64,000 nt of DNA, from the NCBI GenBank assembly GCA_019359835.1, contig CM033329.1:12579402-12643401 (forward strand). The letters are read 5' to 3'. The notes beneath the pieces are model-generated. The model saw only the letters and a list, made by a program, of their open reading frames with translations, searched no databases and was not told the origin of the DNA. This DNA comes from Pharus latifolius (lineage: Eukaryota > Streptophyta > Magnoliopsida > Poales > Poaceae). The position numbers were made by a program, and so were the translations under genes. Below are positions 57,541 to 64,000 of the stretch, piece by piece; positions within the stretch are counted from its first letter, which is position 1; every line of letters begins with the position of its first letter.

Positions 57541-60500
57541 GCGTCCCCCTGTGGGTAAGGCCCACCTTGGGGTTTACCATTACTCCCGTGGAGACCCAGC
57601 TCACTGCAGCTGATCCCATACATGCATACAATTGACTTCCCAGGATAAGTCAAGCACAGGAGTATATTACATTACAGCAGAGTAACTTACAAAATATTTA
57701 AGCAGTGTGGCCTGCTGGCCTTAATACAATATAAAGGAATTATAATGCCTTTGCGGCATAAAAGGTTTAGCAAAATAACAACTACACAACAGAAGTTAGC
57801 TGAATCCCCACAACAAGAAGTTGACAACAGAACAACACACATTAGGGCTCTGGTGGAACTGGCTCTCCTCCTTCTGGATCCATGAAGTTCTCCACGCCTT
57901 CTTCTTCATCATTGAACACTCCATCTATTGGATTGTAGGTTGCAAGGGTGAGTACTTACGTACTCAGCAAGTCATAGGTATGAGTATTTACGTATAATAG
58001 TGATGATATGAGCCTATGCTAGTAAAGAAGTGTGGATGGTTGTGAAATAGTCTTTTCCTTTATATCTCATCTCATGGCAGCACTTTTCATAGCATAGCAT
58101 TGCTATTCATGTTCCACTATTTATAGTACTACCGCGACATGTCGACACATGACAGCCCACAGCAGCACCCCTTATCATGACAACACATGTCATTTGGGTA
58201 ATCTTGACTTATCAAATTTTATTTAGAAAACATACTTATGCCACACCCCGTGGATTTAATCCACCGCAGCAGACTCCTATAAACCAGGGAGCTCGGAGTA
58301 TTCGAATACGTTTTTAACTGTCCAGAGGGTACCAATTTACCCACAAGACATTCCACTTTAATGTCCATCCTATCAATATGATTAGACCCTTCCTCAATGC
58401 ATAAGGTGAGTGGCAAGGTGGAGATAACAAGAACTTTTGTAATGTTTCATTCACAATTCACCCCTGACCCTGTGCTCGGACAAACCACAGTTGTGGTGGG
58501 CTATACCCCCACCCCGACTGCATCTCCCCACTACTGGGTCAGCGTGCATCATCACATCCAAATCGTGTACAACTTTCCATCTCATACAGGGGTTTCAGGT
58601 GCGATCCACATACTTACTTGTTCAGGCCTATCCCATACCAGACTTGCGGTTCGTACGTTTTTCATGCCACTAGACGCACAATACAAGGTTCTAGTCCTTA
58701 TATGCCAGTGACCAAACCATCCACAACCACGCACCTCCAGTGCTCGCACATCCAGTGCCACCACCATTCCATACCAAACTCTGATCACGGCTAGGGGTTT
58801 TATTTTATGAATATACATAAATACACATATAATAGCTCATGGCTCATTACTTTATCATTTCACATTTCACAGGCATTCAGCCTTTTACTGCCATTTCATA
58901 TCTCAATCCTTCTTTCACATGCGATACTACTTATATTCAAGGATTATATTATAGCAACTCATAAAATATAGGTTCAAAATGTTTAAGAATATGACTTGCC
59001 TTCCTCATCGTAAAAATCAGCAGTTGATATCGGGTCGACAGTGAAGTCCTCAGACTCAGCTTCTGGATCTACTCAGCAACAAATCAAACACACTATGATT
59101 ATTAACTATATTAAAATGTTTTATGATCTATATGCAGTTATGCTCTAAAAGAAAAACTAAACAATGCTGGAGATGACTGAGATTACAGGCTGAACTGAGT
59201 CAAAACCCTAGGGTTTCACAGAATCTGGGCTAAGATTGAGTATTAGAGATTATCAGGGTTTTAAGACATAAGATTTGACATTCGGTTCACAGCTAGTTTG
59301 CTCAAATACAGCGAATGCCAGCAGGTCGACATTCAGTTCATGGCCTAACATGGCTTTGGTTAGCTCTAAAGAGCTTGTCTCAAGATGTGTTAGTTGAAGA
59401 AAATGTAGAACATGGCTCTATAAACTGATTGGATAAAGTGGGATTCAATTTGGATAACCAGAAGTCGTCAAATTGCACTAATGCCACTGGCTGACATGAA
59501 CAGAAACTAGGGCATAGCTGTGGAATTGATTCAAGATTTCAATTGCTTCGCCAACTATGTCTAGCAGGTAGGCGAAGACAACAGGAATCCAACGGTGGTG
59601 GTTTCAAGTACTGAAGTGGATCGACGGCGATGAACAGCGGCGATGAAACACGGTGGCGACACGGCATAGCACAGTTACTGGACAATTCTTGGCATAGTTG
59701 TGTTTTGCGATTTTATGCAGAATCAGAGGTCGAGGTAATGGAGAGATATGCTCAGGAGGTTAAAGTGGTTCGACTGGACAAGGTGGCAGCGACAGCGGTG
59801 GCCGGCGGCGATCGGACGGCACGCTGGCGGCACGGCAGCAAGGGGTAAGATACCCAATTGGTGATTTCGAGCTGCGATTCTGGAGATTGAGGTGCCTGAG
59901 GCTAACTGGAGCTATTGGCTATCATCTGGAGCATTGGCTTTGGTTAGAGGCTGGTCAACGACGAGCAGCATCGAACTACGCCGAGGAAGAAATCGGCCTC
60001 AACGGCGACAGGGTGATTGGATGGTTCAATCTCCAAATTAAGAGCACGGTTAGATTCTTAGGTTGGTCCAGATGGTGTGGCTAAGAAGAATATGACTGGG
60101 GCGGTGCCGGTGAGAAATCCGACGACGCGACCGGAGAAGAGGCTGATTTGGGCATTTCCAGTACAAGGCTTTGGAGGTCAATTCTTCACGGTGAGAGTAA
60201 GAGGGAGGTGAGGGGAATCTATTGGAAAGGCCAATTTGGCCGGAGGAACGGCGGTGCGGCCTGGCGACGTGAGCACGACGGCGCAGAACAGAACAACGGT
60301 GGGTTCGTCGAATGGTTGGTTTTCTCAGAGATCTCTCTGAAGGAGATTGTTTCTAGGCTCGGGAGGATCATTTCACTCTATTGCTTCGATCGATTTTGAG
60401 GACCAGAGGGGAGTCCAATGAGAGGAACACGGCAAATCCATTTCACGGCGATCACCGGTGTTGAGGTCCACCAGCGATCAATTGGCTACTACGGTACAGT

Positions 60501-61916
60501 GAGATGGGCATGAGGAAAATACCGGTGCAGATAATTTGGAGCTTGAAGCAATGGCATGTTCTGGTGTCGTTTCTCGCCCTCGGCGGCTCGCCGGAGAAGA
60601 AGAAACGGAGGAGACGATGACTTACTGGCTAAGTGAGCTCTGGCGAACAATGGTGAAGATGAAGCTGATCATGGGCGAGCTTAAATAGGCACGGGATGGA
60701 TTTAGTGAGGCTAGAGACTATGGAACTTGACTTGTGCCGGTGAAGCGTCTGGTCGAAGAAATGGCGGTAACGACAAGACGGCGATAGCGGCTTTGCAACC
60801 GCGTTTGGTCAGCATTTTGGAACTTGTTCCTGGAAAATGCAAGGCAGAGGTGACACGGCTAGCACGGTGTGGGGACGTGATGCAAAACTTTTGACGAAGC
60901 TGCTATTGGAGCGCGGTCGCTGCTAACCGCATGTGCGGCTGCCAAGGCGATGGCTCTGGCGCGAACACGTACCCGCATGCGAGCACAATCACACACGGGC
61001 ACAAGCGAGGGCGGAGCTTGGCCGGCGGTGAAAAAACACGGCAAGGCGGGGCACTGGTCGAGGGTGTGCCGGCAGGTGCTGGTCGAAAAGGGATTTGGAC
61101 CCAATTGCAATTTCTGAACTTTGGCTTGGACTGAATTGTAAATTCTAGGATTTAGGCGATTAGGGCTGATTTTGACTTCACAGATCTGGCAAACTTTATT
61201 CCACATGGTTTTTAGCAAGGATATTGGGCAAAATCTGGAGCATTTGAGTTGTTTTCGAATGAAATGAAAACAGGGTAATTAGGGTATTTAAAATCTAGGT
61301 TTTGTCAAAACTGAAATCCTGGGACTTAGGGTAAGCTTTTGATATCCTCGTAAAAGAATATTTTGTATTGAATAGTATTTGGGAGGTGTTCCCTAAAACA
61401 GATTTGAATTTGGAGCTGATTCGCAGCATTTAGCCTTTTCAGGCTTCTGGAAAATCTGAAAAGGACTAATCTGTGATACTTTATGGACTGATTTGCGAAA
61501 AATGGTCTTAATGGTGGAATCTGACTACCAACTTTTTGGATTAAGGTATTGACATACCCATGATCATAATCCAGGGATAATCTAGTCTGGATTAGGTCAA
61601 GATGTGATTAAATCAAAGTTCAGAATATTTAGGGTAATTAGGATATAATTTAATTCTGTTTTCAAAAACAGAAAGAAGTTGATACTTCTGGAAGTTAGAG
61701 ATGGAATTGAATCTGGCTTCTAAAGACTTTTATTCTCAGAATAAGTAATAGGTCAAATCTGGAATGTCATATCTTGATTTGGATTCACAGGGAAGATTTT
61801 GAAATTTTAGGGCTTAGGATAGAATAAGTCTAGGCTGATTTTGTTGATCTTGAAGAGACATATGCATGCATGACTTTTTATGAAAAGAATTTTCACCCCA
61901 AACCCAGGGTATTATA
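57541..61916 (-). repeat. Main body of R
   Basis: GC-rich stretches with CGGCGG tracts and AT-rich parts alternate. No protein gene is recognised in the whole 4.4 kb. The part 58,185-60,980 is what R2 lacks. Confidence 0.8.
57949..57972 (-). promoter_or_regulatory. 6-4-6 hairpin in R
   Basis: GAGTAC, loop TTAC, GTACTC, then AGCAAGTC, identical to the R2 copy. Confidence 0.6.
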
Positions 61917-62914
61917 TAATAGGACCCATGATATATATTCCCCATGTGGCGAATAGCCAAGTTAAGGGAATAGTTTGTAATTCGTATGCTGGCTAGTGGA
62001 CCTGCCTAGCATGAAATTAACATTGTGGACAAGTCTTGACCAATTGTATAGCATCATTAAACGCCGTTGGGCAATAATAGCCCTACCAAAAAGTTTTTCT
62101 GACCAGTGTTCTATAGAATGCATGTGCTCCGCACATGCCTCCATGAATATCTTTTAGAAGGGATTTGCCATCTTCTTGAGAAATACAGCACATTAACACT
62201 CCTTGAGTACCTTTTTTGTACAAGATTCCTTCAACCAATCTGTACATTCATGCTTTTCTAACTAACCGGTCACTCTCGGTTTCGTCCTCGGGCATGGTCC
62301 CATGTGCGAGATAATTCCTCAATGGTAGGATCCAATCTGCACAATGCTCAAGGGTGACGACGTTAGTCATCGCCGCTGGTGGCTCTACGATGGTCGCGAT
62401 TGAGAACTGTTTTAAGTGCTCGACAAACACTCTTGCCGGGGCGGATGCATGGGAGGAACCAATTTTTAACAATTGGTCTACGAGAATATTTTCTTTTCAC
62501 GGAATGAATTGGACTTCAAAGTTTCTAAAGTATTTTTCCAATTTCCTCGTTTCGTCCAAGTATAGAGCCATTGTCTCATCAGAACATTTGTATTCCTTAT
62601 TGACTTGGTTTATGAATAGCTGTGAATCACCCTTCACTACTAATCGATGGACTCCAAGGGATTTAGCTGCTCGAAGCCCAGCTAGATGACCTTCATAATC
62701 TACTCGTTATTTGTAGCAACAAAGAGTAATTGTATGACATACTGGAGCTGGTCGTCCTGGGGTGTAATTAAGACTGCTCTAGCCCTCGAGTTTTTGAAAC
62801 TCTGAGAGCCATCGAAATACAACGTCCAGTGCTCGGTATCTTCTGAGTCTGCACATTCTTGCTGATTTTGTGTAAACGTTACCCCGTCGTCATTTGTGAA
62901 ACCAGTGGGTGGGT
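61917..62914 (-). pseudogene. pol: Tat second RNase H and integrase N-terminus
   Basis: Sense order: WTLYFDGSQ (start of the extra RNase H found in Tat elements), VATNNE followed by a stop near 62,700 where NNEAEYEG-type sequence is expected, LVVKGDSQL, then the linker HASAPARVFVEHLKQFS and DWILPLRNYL, a stop near 62,247, the integrase finger (HGGMCGAH... CPQCQFHA-type ending) and IPLTWLFATWGIYIMGP at the R junction. The reverse transcriptase should lie beyond 62,914 but is replaced there by the C2 LTR. Confidence 0.82.
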
Positions 62915-64000
62915 TGTGAAGGATCAAGGATGCCGACTAGAGGGGAGTGAATAGGAGGCTTTTAAAAATTCTTTCTCGACCAAGCAATTTTAAAAGATGT
63001 TTAGGATAACCTAGGGTTGCAAAGGGTTTATCAACAATCTAACAACTAGTTGCATTCATCCATATAGAATATTCAATATAACATGCAACAAAGTAAATCA
63101 AGCAATTGTGTCAATATGAATACGAATTATATAAAAGAGAGACAATTAACACAATGATTTTTACCGAGGTCTCGAAGATTCGCCCGGTCTCCCCTACTTC
63201 TCGTTGAAGCGCTCACGCATAAGTCTCGCTTCTATATCCACGAAGGATATCTTCACTCGAGTTGCTCCTTCTCCACACAGGATAGGAGAGCACCAAACCT
63301 TTCACACGTTGTTTGTCGGCCTCTCTGCAAACTTCAACCAAAGAGATCGCGACTCTCCTCTGACACCGTCTTGGCGAAGGCGATCACCAAGAGTAACAAG
63401 TCGGACCTTTTCAATTGAACGAATCAAGTGCTAGAAGCTCAAATGATGCAAGTGGATGTACACACATTAGCACTAGCTTGCAAATGGCGGATGAAATGCA
63501 CTAAACACTCTTAGCTTCTCACCAAAACTTACTGTCAAATTTTCTCTCAAAGATTTGGCTCCAATCTTGGCTCTAAATGCAATAGATTGATTCCAAAGAG
63601 TTTGGCTAGCTTATGCACTGGAATTTTAGGTGTTTGAGCAGCCTCAAATGAAACCCAACATGAGATATATAACCACTTAAGAAAACTAGCTGTTTGCAAC
63701 CAACTGTGCCAGATTTGTACAGGCCGGACATTGTCTGGCCATGCCGGACACTGTCCGGCTAGTACAACAAATTTCAACCATTGCAAATTGTTAGTTACCG
63801 TTGGGAGGCTTTTTGTAAAGGCTGGACAATGTCTGGCCCGTCCCGGGCAAAAGCCCTTGGACATATATATATGTCTCTGTTTCATGTTTAATAAAAACCC
63901 CTCAAGTTTTATATAGGCCGGACATTGTCCGACCACAATGGACAATGTCCGGCCTACCCCAGACAAAAGCACCAGACAAGAGTATTTGTCTCTATTTTCG
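62915..64000 (-). mobile_element. C2: copia LTR, partial, same family as C1 and C3
   Basis: GGATCAAGGATGCCGACTAGAGGG is inverse to the C1 LTR end, here preceded by TGTGAA. An inverse leader part and a TATA-like GATATATAACC at about 63,664 follow. The LTR runs out of the window, so I cannot say whether it is a solo LTR or belongs to a full element. Confidence 0.85.
63724..63952 (-). promoter_or_regulatory. CCGGACATTGTCCGG quasi-palindrome array in the C2 U3
   Basis: 15-base 7 + 1 + 7 units lie at 63,724, 63,744, 63,822, 63,918 and 63,938, some with one base changed. Two pairs are exactly 20 bp apart. In LTR sense they lie upstream of the TATA-like box, as in C3, but the arm sequence is quite different. 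Confidence 0.8.

Larger units (their letters stand above)
55918..61916 (-). mobile_element. R: solo LTR, about 4.38 kb, holding C3
   Basis: The + strand starts TGTGGCGTC and ends GTATTATA. The flanks are GAATA (55,913-55,917) and TAATA (61,917-61,921), one difference. The Tat integrase line closes across it. Net length without C3 is about 4,380 bp, close to the G1 LTR. It lacks any internal coding region. Related to R2, and more distantly to the G1 LTR. Confidence 0.85.
11010..62914 (-). mobile_element. T: Tat-lineage Ty3/gypsy retrotransposon, outermost host of the nest
   Basis: Pieces of one element are recovered once the insertions are removed: 61,917-62,914 (RNase H, integrase zinc finger), 55,097-55,917 (integrase core and C-terminus), and 52,098-54,500 with 11,322-12,278 (antisense gene on the + strand). 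Coding lines close across both big insertions, at 12,278/52,098 and 55,917/61,917. Dual RNase H and an antisense ORF between integrase and the 3' LTR are known traits of Tat elements. The reverse transcriptase side is cut by copia C2 at 62,915. The 3' LTR was not found near 11,010. Confidence 0.75.

Noticed and set aside
59630..60399. Several open frames in the GC-rich part of R
   Set aside because: They overlap in different frames, have CGGCGG-driven Ala/Arg/Gly composition, and R2 lacks the whole region.
63547..63972. An open reading frame of 141 codons on the - strand in C2
   Set aside because: It follows the CCGGACA quasi-palindromes, has no family resemblance, and lies in LTR promoter sequence with no counterpart in C1 or C3.
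1..64000. tRNA, rRNA or host protein genes
   Set aside because: I saw no cloverleaf-like block, no rRNA-like conserved tract and no open frame outside transposable elements with a recognisable host domain. The tRNA-like matches are primer-binding sites.

Overview
The window looks like plant nuclear DNA made almost entirely of nested transposable elements. I found no convincing host gene. The content points to a grass or near relative: CACTA elements carrying TNP2 plus a second gene with a Ulp1-like tail, Tat-lineage Ty3/gypsy DNA with an antisense gene, Athila-type gypsy DNA, long-LTR chromoviruses and a copia family with 1.6-1.8 kb LTRs. The genus cannot be named from this sequence, and the grass assignment is an inference.

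Left part (1-11,010). Bases 1-702 are the right end of a CACTA element (CACTA-0) that begins outside the window. A decayed Athila-type gypsy element on the + strand follows (703 to about 11,010). Its reverse transcriptase is split by a second CACTA element, CACTA-1 (5,143-10,374, target duplication ATC). CACTA-1 is a rearranged deletion derivative.

Centre and right (11,010-62,914). The outermost unit is a Tat-lineage gypsy element (T) on the - strand. Its RNase H and integrase lie at the right. An antisense coiled-coil gene on the + strand lies downstream of the integrase. T is broken by copia C1 (12,279-52,092, duplication ATTTT) and by a 4.4-kb solo LTR called R (55,918-61,916). R in turn holds a copia solo LTR, C3 (55,927-57,540, duplication GCGTC). 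C1 holds two gypsy elements on the - strand: G1 (15,080-42,895, a long-LTR chromovirus) and G2 (45,338-50,951, duplication TAAAT). One LTR of G1 holds R2 (16,387-29,338, duplication ATAAC), a deleted relative of R. R2 holds CACTA-2 (16,775-28,162, duplication GTT). The stack T > C1 > G1 > R2 > CACTA-2 is therefore five levels deep. Bases 62,915-64,000 are part of another copia LTR, C2.

How the parts work. CACTA-2 is the best preserved element. It has matching termini, a TNP2 transposase spoiled by one visible in-frame stop, and a multi-exon second gene with a Transposase_24-like part and a Ulp1-like protease tail. Arrays of inverted subterminal repeats lie before each of its genes and at its right end. 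A 190-bp tandem repeat fills the leader intron of the second gene. The LTR elements carry recognisable gag, protease, reverse transcriptase, RNase H and integrase modules, but all are broken by stops, frameshifts, deletions or insertions. The signals most worth a second look are the 190-bp array, the 7-1-7 quasi-palindromes at 20-bp spacing upstream of the copia promoters, the extra ORF0 of G1, and a 6-4-6 hairpin shared by two LTR families.
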